A stretch of DNA of 64,000 nt from Marchantia polymorpha subsp. ruderalis (lineage: Eukaryota; Streptophyta; Marchantiopsida; Marchantiales; Marchantiaceae): positions 12,380,501 through 12,444,500 of the forward strand of contig AP031352.1 of NCBI GenBank assembly GCA_037833965.1, given 5' to 3'. The number at the start of each line of letters is the position of its first letter. The stretch's first letter is position 1. Of the stretch, positions 52,201 through 62,550 are shown in pieces. The translations under genes and the position numbers were made by a program. The notes beneath the pieces are model-generated. The model worked only from the letters and a program-made list of their open reading frames with translations, was not told where the DNA came from and made no database searches.

Positions 52201-54042
52201 GCTCAGAAAACTACGGCCAATTCACACGGGCCCTTTCTTTGCGGGCGGTAAAGAATTTCTGCGAAGATTTGAAACTTCCTTCCCGGAGGTCTAGCTAGAC
52301 CAACCGTCTTCTCCGCTTTCGGTAACAGCCGGTGCGACATGAGGTAGAAGTCATCACTTTGTCGACACATTCCCGTGCAGCATGCAATACTTCGATGGGC
52401 CACTTTTCGTCTTCGTACTGAATCTGAGTCCAGGTCCACGATGATTGGCCAGTTGCAGCCCTTCGATGGGAATGACGGAATGATGAGTCGCAAAGCTCAA
52501 CCTCACGCGCAAATGTGAGACAAAGGCTACGCGCACGACACTGACAACAAGCTGACCTTTACAGAAATTTCGGGAAGTCGAAAAGCAAACCTCGACGAAA
52601 CCGTCCCCGAAGTTGATGCCGTTTCCGAAGTTGTAGGTGCGGGCAAGATGACGATTGAGAGAAGCAGAATTAAACTGAGTGAGGATAAACACTTTGTTTA
52701 TACCACTGTTGATGCAGTTACTCATTGGCACATCGATGAGCCTGTATCCTCCTCCGATAGGCACCTGTTCGATTCCAACCGTCCACACTTTAGCTGGCTC
52801 CGACGACAATGTTCGGGAAAACATTTCAATGCGCGGAAGCAAGCAGTGGACAAGAGAAAGCGAAAGTCATGAGAGGGAATTCTGAACGCCCTGCACTTAC
52901 CGCTGGTTTCGCTCGTCTTTTCGTGAGTGGGAACAATCGAGTTCCCGCTCCTCCTCCAAGAATGAGGGAGACCACAGTTTTGGGATCAGCGCGGGGCGAC
53001 TCATCGACGGGCTGCTGCAGACACATGGCACACATCCACGCGTCAAAATCTGGCGAGAAGATTGCGACTGGCTGTTGCAATCCTCGACAACAATTGAGGA
53101 TCACTCATGTGAAGAAATTTAGAGCAACTGCTTGTCATGACCAAGAAAATTCGTTCCGGCTTTGATAATGAGATCGGTGCGGCATATCTTCCACGTCGTT
53201 GACTCAGTCACCACAAACACGACTTCCCAGACTACACGAAAATTCCGACTCTGAACTCAGGTCGGTGGAGTGTACAAGAGTGTTGCGACTGTTAGCCTGC
53301 AGACTTAGAAGCACAGTAACATGCAATGATGTCCCTATGAATCTTAAAAGAGGAATTGTTCACTGATTGATGCAGGAAAAGCGGAAGACGATTACGCTCT
53401 CGAATTGCGCAGGGAAATCTCCTGCTCGCCGTCAGCTACTGAAGAACTACAAAACGAGGATAATCTTCAAATTCATCTTTGACCTTTGAAGTTCTCAAGT
53501 CTAGAATACGGAATCCGACCCAAAAACAGTAATGCTAACTTTGTACCGGAGCGTAGGCGCAATGGATAACTTCAGACTTGCACAATGGCAGCTCTATTCG
53601 GAGTGTGGACAACTTCGGTTATCGTAGTCTATGCACGAGAGATTTTAGTAAGCTCTACGACGGCTCGACAGCGTCCACATTTCTTGTCGCAATTTCCGAA
53701 TCCTCCAAACAAATAGAAGGGCCGAAGAATCAGTGGGGATTCGGGATCTCATCATCTGAGACCAGAGCAAAGATGTCATACCACGGTCTTCTTGGCAACT
53801 TCAGTAATCACAGAAGAGATTGGCGCTCTCTTGAAAACGCTCTGCTGCCTGCTACTGCCGCTCCTGGAGCTGTCGAGAACCCTGTTGCCCTGCTTGAGGA
53901 ATCCCGAGACGGCATCTCCCCGGAATGCAGACCGTCCGAACGAGGCCTCGGCACTGCGCTCGGCCACTCCGCTGGTGGAAGCCACGGCCACGTTCTTGAC
54001 GGCACAATGCCACCCCACGGAAGTCACAGCAGCAGCTGCCAT
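49208..54042 (-). CDS. APL: Glucose-1-phosphate adenylyltransferase (ADP-glucose pyrophosphorylase) large subunit, plastid
   Basis: Makes ADP-glucose plus PPi from glucose-1-phosphate and ATP, the committed step of starch synthesis, as a plastid heterotetramer with small subunits. Exons on minus: 54042-53782, 53014-52901, 52764-52591, 52109-52017, 51864-51781, 51663-51608, 51406-51313, 51139-51027, 50722-50650, 50480-50400, 50167-50081, 49973-49869, 49757-49651, 49487-49427, 49309-49208; all join in phase, 534 residues, the family's usual length. The start [11 protein letters not shown] opens a Ser/Ala/Arg-rich transit peptide of about 70 residues. Motifs: [19 protein letters not shown] (107-125), [24 protein letters not shown] (Asp230), [46 protein letters not shown], then the C-terminal beta-helix ending [21 protein letters not shown] and [12 protein letters not shown] mark it as large rather than small subunit. 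Arg113 and Lys123, catalytic in small subunits, are kept. Confidence 0.97.
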
Positions 54043-54900
54043 GGCTGCTCGCTGCACTGACTCTGGCCTGCAGCCTCCAACACTCCACTCCACTCGCCAA
54101 CTGGTCACGCCTTCCAACAATTCCAAGCTCTGTCCGAGCTGCACTCCACTCTTCTTCGCTGCTCGCCTCTCCTCTCGTCTCGGCAATGCCAATGCCCCAG
54201 CCAACAAGCTGCCCCGTCTTCTTCTTCTTCGCTCGGAGCCCAAGCCGCTAGCCGCGCTGAGGTGGCTGCTGACTCAATTAGAGGATCCTCCCTCTTGTAT
54301 TGCTGTCTTGCGTTTCACAGGCGCCTTTCATTCGTTGCTGGGCTCATTCGCACTCTCTATTCGCCGTCTTCCTTTCGAGGGCCTCCCTTGGGCTTCTCTT
54401 CTTGTTTCTGCGACGGGGGAATGCGAGCGAGCGAGCGGGCGGGAAGGGGAAAGCACGGGCCAGTCAGTCGTCGGGACCGGAGGACCGGAGGACGGCGTTC
54501 CTGTTTCGGAAACCCAGGATCGGCCCTCTGGGAGGCGCAGGACCAGACATACCGTATAAGCATCCATATCCATGGATCCGCCGGTGCGGGGAACGCTGAG
54601 AGCGCGACCGAGCGTGCCATGTCACGGGCTATCTTCAACGTCAGATTGACTTGTCCGCGCTGAGAGGCGTAAACCGGTCACCGGGGTGCGATGTCAGGAA
54701 GCACCCAAGTGGCAAGCCTGGTCGCTCATCCGTGTCCGTTTGGGTGGCCACGAAGCCTTGTGAGCCCCGCTGCTTGCAGCTCGAGCACCAGTTTTGCGCA
54801 CTCTGTGCTGGGTCTTTGAATTTTTCTCGCCGGGGTCCCACACTTCGAACATACGAATCTTTAGCAAATGTCCGCCGTCGAGCTCGTTTCGCTTCAGGTC
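54043..54900 (-). promoter_or_regulatory. GC-rich 5' leader and promoter region of the AGPase gene
   Basis: The open frame continues upstream of the chosen ATG at 54042 to an earlier ATG at 54243, but the upstream residues are Arg/Glu-rich and unlike a transit peptide, so the 54042 start (gccATGgca context) is preferred. The region is GC-rich, contains CTTCTT/GAAGAA runs, and overlaps long but motif-free frames on both strands. No definite TATA box was identified. Confidence 0.5.
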
Positions 54901-54974
54901 TCTAGTAATACCTTTTTTTATTCGATAAATGTAAGACTCTAGTAATACCTTTTTTTATTCGATAAATGTAAGAA
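54901..54974. repeat. 37-bp tandem duplication
   Basis: The unit tctagtaatacctttttttattcgataaatgtaaga(c/a) occurs at 54901-54937 and 54938-54974 with a single difference, followed by another tctag. It sits at the junction between the GC-rich AGPase 5' flank and AT-rich DNA. Confidence 0.95.
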
Positions 54975-57640
54975 TCTAGATTTTGGTACGCATATCGGTG
55001 GCTTCTTCTTCGACTTATGTACTCTGTGGTCAAATGTATTTATACATTTTGCCGTCCGCTACGGCGCATCGCTTTTCTACAACTCAATGGCACAAGATCG
55101 GAGTTTCTTTTCATCTTTCTCGATCAAAGCTCGCTGAAAACAAATCCCAACTACTTTTTTCATTCCAGCTTTGAGTTATAAAGGTAAAACACGAATGATG
55201 TAATCTTACTCCTCACCTAACCAATCTAAAAATACTGTACTAGATTCGAGGTCATGTCTACTTTCCCTCTCAAGATGTTAAAGCATTTTACACCTGGATG
55301 GGATTTCAAGGCTTGTTTACTGATATCGTCTTAACAAAATAATACATCTAGTTTTTAGGTGTACACATCATTTTCTTTCCGACCTAAGTCTCTCACTGAT
55401 CTCTCACATAGATAATAAATTGCCATAAGACTTGCCAATTCTGAATTACTCTTCATATGTTGTGATGTTTGTCTTCATGTTGAATTTGTGTGAGTGTCGT
55501 CTTGGATTATTAGTAAAAGGTTGATCTACTTTTACAAGGAGTTTGTAAATGGTAAAGAGATAAAGCCCGTGAGAACCAAAGGATCAAATGTTTAAAAAAC
55601 ACAATACAAACAATCAAACTTTAAACCAAAATAACGCACTAGCTAGTGCCAAGAGCACTCAAACAAAAACTTATAAATTGCTTACAAATACGTTCACTTC
55701 TACATAGTCCAACCAGCACACTTACTCAATCCTTAGACTATGAGATATTGTTATATGCTGAGCAATAATATGAGGTAAAGATGTAGAAATATCCGCAAGT
55801 AGGTATCCTTGCTCACAATAAATAAGCATGGGATTCACATGAAGTTGATAAAACTCCATTTTAATTCCTCGTCTGCTCCAAATAATGTTGATAAATTACC
55901 CCCTAATACCCTTGCGAAAAACCATAGGTTGCAAATCTTAATCAAGTTCTGTCACATCCCACCTCAAAGATCAAGTCACTACATCTGCAAACCATCCATT
56001 GGGACGTGTGACACGCAAAGCTTAAAGAGTAAGTTGAGAAACATCAAGAGATATCACTCTTCTGACGTAAGTGATAACCAAGAAGAAAGCTTCAGCCTCA
56101 AGAGGAAGACAACATGTTTCTACAAAGATACAAAATTTGTGTACTGCAAATGTGTTTTAGATGCTATCATAATTTTTCACAAAACATTTTTCCTTTGATT
56201 TATGTCCTTATTTTTATAAAATATAATATTAATACGATTACTATGAAGGTTCCTTTTGAGTAACTCAAAAATAATTTTGAGTAAAAATTATCCAAAATTA
56301 ACTTAAAATGTATATGTACTTGAAATAAAAACAAAATTATACATTTTAATTCAAGAGATTCAATACGTAGCTAAAACATTCTGGTTTGCAAATATAATTT
56401 GAGATAACATAATTGCTCATAGATTTGACTTTGCATAATAGCTTTATATTCATCAAAGCTTACTAAAGAAACCATCATGATGAATACATCAGTTATATTC
56501 ACTTTACTATACAACTTTAGTAACTCAAGTTTTTTTTAAGAATATTACATTCTTGATAAATTGATATGCAATGTGAGTGTGCTTTACACTATTATTCATC
56601 ATTTGGTGATTTATAAATACAATGCACTCTCATTTCACAATTCATATATTATGCTTTAATATAATTTAAGCAATAAATTTATTCAATCAGATAGTTTGAA
56701 TTATGCATTTCTTCAAGATGACATAATACATATATTTTTTAGTATAAATATATTTTCAATTGTAGACATTTTTTGTTCAAAACCTATTTATGATTAACAT
56801 CAATAAAATGTAACAATAGTATAACATAATGAAAAAACTTATGAGACAAAAAATCATAATATGTGATATTTTTTAGTTATTCAAGAATTCGCTTCAAAAC
56901 TTTCAATACATCTTTGTTGAAATTGACATGTACATGCTCACCTTGACTATTGCTAGATTCAAAAAAAGCTAAAATGCGCATAATTAAATTCATGAATCTC
57001 TACATTGATTTATCATAAACAATCAATTGCAATTTCTTTAATAATCTTAATTTAACATTGTGATACATACATTTTAGTAACCAAAGTAGTTCAAGCTCCA
57101 TTGGAATATTTAATATTGATTTTATCCAACAGAACATGATTTTACTTGTCTTGATTGCATTATATTTATTCTTCAAAGTAGTATAAAACTAATATCATTA
57201 AATTTATTCAAAATTTTCATAATTAATGCAAAACTTAGTTCATTCTTGCATTTGTAACTTTGATTTGACATTTATTACAAAATAAGCATGATAATCTGAT
57301 GAATGAAAAAAAACCCAAGAATTTTCAATATCCATTTTTTTATGTTTCAAAAATACTACATGAAAATTTGTATGCTTTCATAGATACACAAATCCTTGAA
57401 TTTCATTTATTTTCATAGCAAATATTATTAGTTTTGGATTTTCATACAAGATTTGTTTGAACTAAATTTTGTTTTACAAGTAAAAATTTATATTGCAAAT
57501 AATTTCACATGAATCAATATATATTAAATTGCATCATATAAATTAGAGTTTGAATATTCATTATTTTCAATCTTACACAATTGATCATCTTCAAGCCTCT
57601 GCTAACTTAACATTTTCCAAATCTGTCATAAAGTAGTCTA
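54975..57640. other. AT-rich spacer
   Basis: No recognised gene. A 129-codon frame at 55809-56198 (+) is the longest; its composition (Lys/His/Ser-rich, no motif) and lack of family features leave it unsupported. AT content rises strongly after 56.2 kb. Confidence 0.4.
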
Positions 57641-59827
57641 TTATGGCATCATGATAATTTTATTCATGAAAAATATGACCACAATTTTAAATGGCTTGAA
57701 TTTTTTTGAATTGCTTACAATGCATGATGTATCGAGTGACAGATCCATTAAGAACAATATGTACTCGTCTTTCTTCCAACTAATCACGGAAAAATCACTC
57801 TCAATACCCATAGTACCACAATATACATTAGCAAATCCTGCAGCAAACGTGCACAATTTAGAATACTGAGTTTCAAAATAAGTCCATGCTTCATGGATAT
57901 CTATAGATTTTTGCATTTGATCGACTGTTTCACGAAGTAAAATTCTCTTTGATAAACTATACCCAGTTCTTTGTGTTCTATTTCCAAGCTATCAATAAGC
58001 TCGTTGGTGAATTTCTTTTCAAGCCGAGATATGAATTCAATGATGAGGTACACAAAATTGATGCAATCATAGTAACAAATTTGCAAGAAAGACATAGGAT
58101 AAAGACGCTGTTGGTGTATTGAATCATAACTTTCTGACTCAATCACATGTAATACTGCAGCAAGAATAATGATTAGGTTTCCAACATAGAAGATCACAAC
58201 ATACTTCTCAACTTAAGACAAGCTTTCAAATGACATCACAATATACAAATCACATCCTCAAACAAAGTGCACAACAATGTTATTGACAATTCTATAAGAA
58301 AGGTTACAATATCAAATGTTTTGATTTTGTTCATAGAATAGCAATTCGAAAAGTGGAGCTTGCATTCATGTCACATACCGAAAACAATAGATGAATCTAG
58401 ATAAGTCAACTTCTTGCTGTGATACTAGCAATGTAGAATGCTAAATAAGTTTTGAACAGAAAGTCAATATCTGAAACTATTGAGATCAATGTAAATAAAG
58501 CAATCCAACACATGACAATAGGTTGGAAAATAAATTTTTTGTAATTTATGTATTCAAAAATACGGCAATGATGAGTTGAAAACCAAAACAGTACTTTACA
58601 CAACAATAATCAATGAGTTTTTGCGACCTTTGAACATTTATATCAAGTTATGCTGTCAACTTAGGTATTCAATTGTGACAATTAACGTCAAATAATTTTT
58701 GTTGTTGGGATATACAAAAATAACAACTTGAACAACAAGATGGAGTTGATGTGCATCACACAAGAATCAAATCAAGAAGCAATTTTCTTGTTCAACTCAA
58801 GTAGAAACACAAGTCACTATTCCACGTACTCGACCTACCATAATTCTAGCATCATCAAAGCATGTTGATAAGAGTGTATGACCTCAAGACAATCAAATTG
58901 CATCCATAGCTTTCTCAAATATTTCAAACAAATTGTCTCTAGTGTGCCACTCGTAAAAAGCAAAACAACATAAATGAAAGCAATACAACTTGGTTCATAT
59001 AACAAATTTCACTTGAACGTCAAAATACGAGATGATTCCAACAATTGATCAATCAAATACGACTAAAAAGAACCAAAATTCAGCAAATAATTTGCTAAAT
59101 TTTTGAAATCAACTATGGCAATGATCCAAACAAACGAAAATACTTTTGCCTCATTGCATCCATCATGACAACCAACCGAGAGCCAATTCTTTATGTGCAC
59201 ACTCTACTTGACGCGCTGTTAGCTTGAACAACAAGCCAAGATCCACAATCTCAATAATAATTTTGAAAAGTTTGATGTTCTTGATATGAATTTGATAACA
59301 TACAATCACATTGTCAGATTTGATAAGCTCAAAGAATCTCAATCCTTGATCAATAAAAATATCCTCATCCTTGAGATCAAATAGGAAGCGTAAATGTGTA
59401 TCAACGATGTTTACATTTATATCTAAATATAGCTGATCATCTTATGCAACAAGATGAGCATGCATAATATTCACTAAAGCAGTAGCATTAAAGAAAATTT
59501 GTTTTGCATATATTGACAAAAACAATATTCACTCCACTTTGCCAAGTGTTGGTTGTAAAGATGCTAAGAATTTATTTTTGGTCGATATGGAACTTTAAAG
59601 TACTTTGTGGTCTTAGTCGGCTTGCAAATCTGTTTGATCTTTTTTTCACGATCCCATACTTGGCAAAAGCGACACAAAGCTGATGTAACGACATCATACG
59701 ACGGATATCGCTTCAAGATATTCAATCTGTAAGAAACAAATTTTACAAGTTTAGGATCCCTAAAACACTTAGCTCCATACTCAAATTCGTGAGCGGAATT
59801 GGATGGATTCGTGCGCTTCTTTGACAA
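57641..59827 (-). pseudogene. hAT-like transposase fossil
   Basis: On minus, 59827-59564 gives an 87-codon frame with SALCRFCQVWDREKKIKQ then KTTKYFKVPYRP, a BED-like C-x2-C zinc-finger start seen in hAT-type proteins of plants and oomycetes. The 3' part is also readable: 58197-57901 contains NELIDSLEIEHKELGIVYQR, and 57916-57641 contains HEAWTYFETQYSKLCTFAAG then ESDFSVISWKKDEYILFLMD, the C-terminal block (ESDFSxxxWxKDxxRxxLxDxSLE) that includes the conserved dimerisation region. The ~1.3 kb between is eroded by stops and indels. The element is inactive, and terminal repeats were not found. Confidence 0.6.
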
Positions 59828-59954
59828 CCTTTCAACAGCAAAAACTCTTCTACAACAAAGAATGAATGTGAGTAACTCTTCAACAACAGACCATAGTTAA
59901 CCTGATTTAATTTTATCATCTTATTTATAGCAAAAAAAAGAACAACAACAATAT

Positions 59955-59986
59955 TTCAGCGGTGGTCATTCTTTTCCACCGCTGAA
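59955..59986. repeat. Perfect 11-bp hairpin with adjacent direct repeats
   Basis: ttcagcggtgg (59955-59965) pairs perfectly with ccaccgctgaa (59976-59986) across a 10-nt loop. Just downstream, a ~35-bp segment (ctgttgttcattcaactgca ... gagcaa, about 59992-60027) is repeated imperfectly at about 60056-60088. This may be the 5' terminal part of the hAT-like element. Confidence 0.8.
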
Positions 59987-59989
59987 GAG

Positions 59990-61400
59990 TTTCTGTTGTT
60001 CATTCAACTGCAACAAATAAGAGCAACCATCGCTCTATTTCATCAATCAAGAGTTGTTGTTGTTCGTTCAACTGTAACGCATAGGAGCAAAGACAATTCA
60101 AACTTTCACTTTTATTTATGACATCACGCAAATGTTATTTATGACAAATTTGGCACGAGCGTCGCCCAATGCCATAGTTGAAGAGAACGGATCATGTTAC
60201 ATAATAATGAAATTGTTTGTTATACAAAATATAAATAATCATAATTTAATATATTACTGCAATTTAATTAAACATTAATCGACTTCCATACGACATCAAC
60301 ATTATTTCATAAGTAGCAAATATTATTTTTTTTATTACAAAGTTGATTATATTTTCTCTGTAAATACAATTTTTAATTATAAATTTTTTAATATATAGCA
60401 TGTAAAAAAGTATAGAAAAAAATTGACTTTATGAATTTTTTTTGCACCAGATTAATGATAATGACTTATTATGATAGATTTATATTTCAATTATTATTTT
60501 TATTCTCTAATTTTTTTTAAAGAACCATTTTCTTAAATATTTTTGTAAGTATTCATTTTCATAATTAGTCTGATGATGATGTCTTAAAAATTATTATATT
60601 GATAATTCTTTTTTTATCATGTAAAAATTAAACAAATAAATTATTTTTATTTTTTATTGAAACAAGTTAAAGTCTTTGAATTGTAATATCGATCACTTTT
60701 TTGATTTTTACTAATATAATGAATATATAATATTATAAAAATACTCTAAAATTTTATAAATACATGTTATGATATCTTTTCTGTAGTGAGAAATAATAAA
60801 TAAAAAAACTAAAGTTTCATCTCCAACAAAAGTAATAAAAAATGTTATGGAATTAATAACAGGTGTAATTGTGGGGTTGGTGCATAAAAAATTATCTATA
60901 TAAAGGAATATATACACATGAGTATATATGCAAATGATTAAAGTTAGTTTGTAAGTAAGTAAATAAATAAAAAATAAAAAATAATTATCGTGCAGTTGAT
61001 TTCATCTAACATCTTGTACATTATAGAGTATAAAATATGAAACTTTAACGAAAAATAATTCATCAAAACATTAATAATTTCATAGATCTCATTTATAAAT
61101 CTAATTTAGGTTCTTAAATTAATCTATTATAATTAGCTTATGTACTAGAAATGTTCAGATTTCTCATCACAGGGAATAATCTAATCCACTTTGAGCTTCA
61201 AAATCGCTAGGTTCTAAAATTAGCTACTATCCACCATAGCCATCCCCTCAATTTCCACAACTGCAATTAAAGGATACATGCTTTTGAATGTGCATTCTGA
61301 ACCCTAGATCTTCTAAGAACATGTTTGATTCTAAAGTCAGGTCAATGCAAAAGAAAACATTAAATACAGTATAGACCTCAACTCTTGTATCTTCTGGTAC
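59990..61400. other. AT-rich spacer
   Basis: Nothing recognised apart from the direct repeat noted at its left edge. Confidence 0.5.
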
Positions 61401-61409
61401 ATGCCCACA

Positions 61410-62550
61410 TTCACCTAACAAGAGGAGGTGTTAAAAGAATTTTGACACCAGACTTGTGAAAGTTGGTGCCATGGAAGGGGGACATTTGGCACCCGTTCAC
61501 TTGTGAAAGCCACCCTAGATAGGAAAATCTTCTTAACATGTTGAAGGCCTGCGTGTAGAGGTTTATCCTTCGCACGGAAATTGTTCCTTTATGGCCTGCT
61601 TTTAGTTCGCTTTCGTGCCCTCTCATCTCGTAGTGAATTCCCCTTTGCTTCTCGAGATCGCAATCGATTGAAGCCCGTTATTTTCCAGTCAGGTAGCGTT
61701 TTCCGAATCAAAGGCTCACTACCAACTTTCCGAGCGGAAAGAAAGGTTGTAGACCTCGATGGGTATTTCACTTTCTCGCTCGCCTCTCGTCCTCGAGATA
61801 AAAAAACATAAACAATGCAAGAATGACGTGCAATTCGAGACGTGATGCATTTTCGAAGAACGAGATCATTCTAACAGAACCAGGCACTTTCAGTGTAGGG
61901 GAATGGGGCTACAGTAGAGATCTGAAAAGTGGTCGACCCGTGCAAGATCCAACTACGCATTTTGAGTTCTGCTACCCTGACACAGTACTGACCCCAGGTT
62001 TAGGCTTTAGCATCCAGGCCCATCGCCTTCCACTTAACGACTTGCTTGGTACTGAAAATAAAAATCCCTCCACTCCGGGAGTGATTGCCATCCTACCACT
62101 CACTGTTCGCTCTTTCATGTCTATTGCAAAGCATACAAGTCTACACTCACTCTCGAGGTCACAAGGTCTGTCCGTCATCCAGTGTTTCTGTTTATCTAGG
62201 GTTTGCAAACTTATGTTTAATCGAGTGAATGAGGATTAACGTCATGCATTGACGTTAATCACTTATAACACTATGCTCTTACTTTCGTAGTAGTCTATCT
62301 TATCATAGCTGCCACCCTAGTCTCATTCAAATATATGTGTCTGAGCGAAAAGGTTCTCCAAGAGGTAATGGTTTGCCTATGTGGATCTCACAATTCAACG
62401 AGCTTTTAAAGTACAGCCAAGAGCAGGCCAGAAGATTGGAGTTTATGCCAACAACTCGTGTTATTCATCGGCGGAGAAAATTTAAGACCAGAAGTATCTT
62501 AGCTAGCATTTTCCCAAATACAATAAAATTCCTGAAGATGCAGTAAGAGC
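61410..62550. other. Balanced-composition island with unrecognised open frames
   Basis: Composition is clearly different from the AT-rich flanks. Plus-strand frames at 61581-61811 (76 codons), 61823-62239 (138 codons) and 62337-62546 (69 codons) follow each other in the same orientation. None carries a motif I can name; the last is basic (VIHRRRKFKTRS). The texture resembles plant organellar DNA inserted into the nucleus or an unrecognised gene, but neither can be shown here. A perfect inverted repeat lies inside at 62234-62260. Confidence 0.3.
62234..62260. repeat. Perfect 11-bp inverted repeat
   Basis: gattaacgtca (62234-62244), 5-nt loop tgcat, then tgacgttaatc (62250-62260). With the partly palindromic loop the whole 27-bp block is nearly self-complementary. 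It contains two TGACG-type half sites; no role can be assigned. Confidence 0.9.

Noticed and set aside
53792-54559. 255-codon plus-strand frame opposite the AGPase first exon
   Set aside because: Antisense shadow of the transit-peptide exon and GC-rich leader; no domain.
55809-56198. 129-codon plus-strand frame
   Set aside because: No motif, no splice or family evidence; kept only as a note in the spacer entry.
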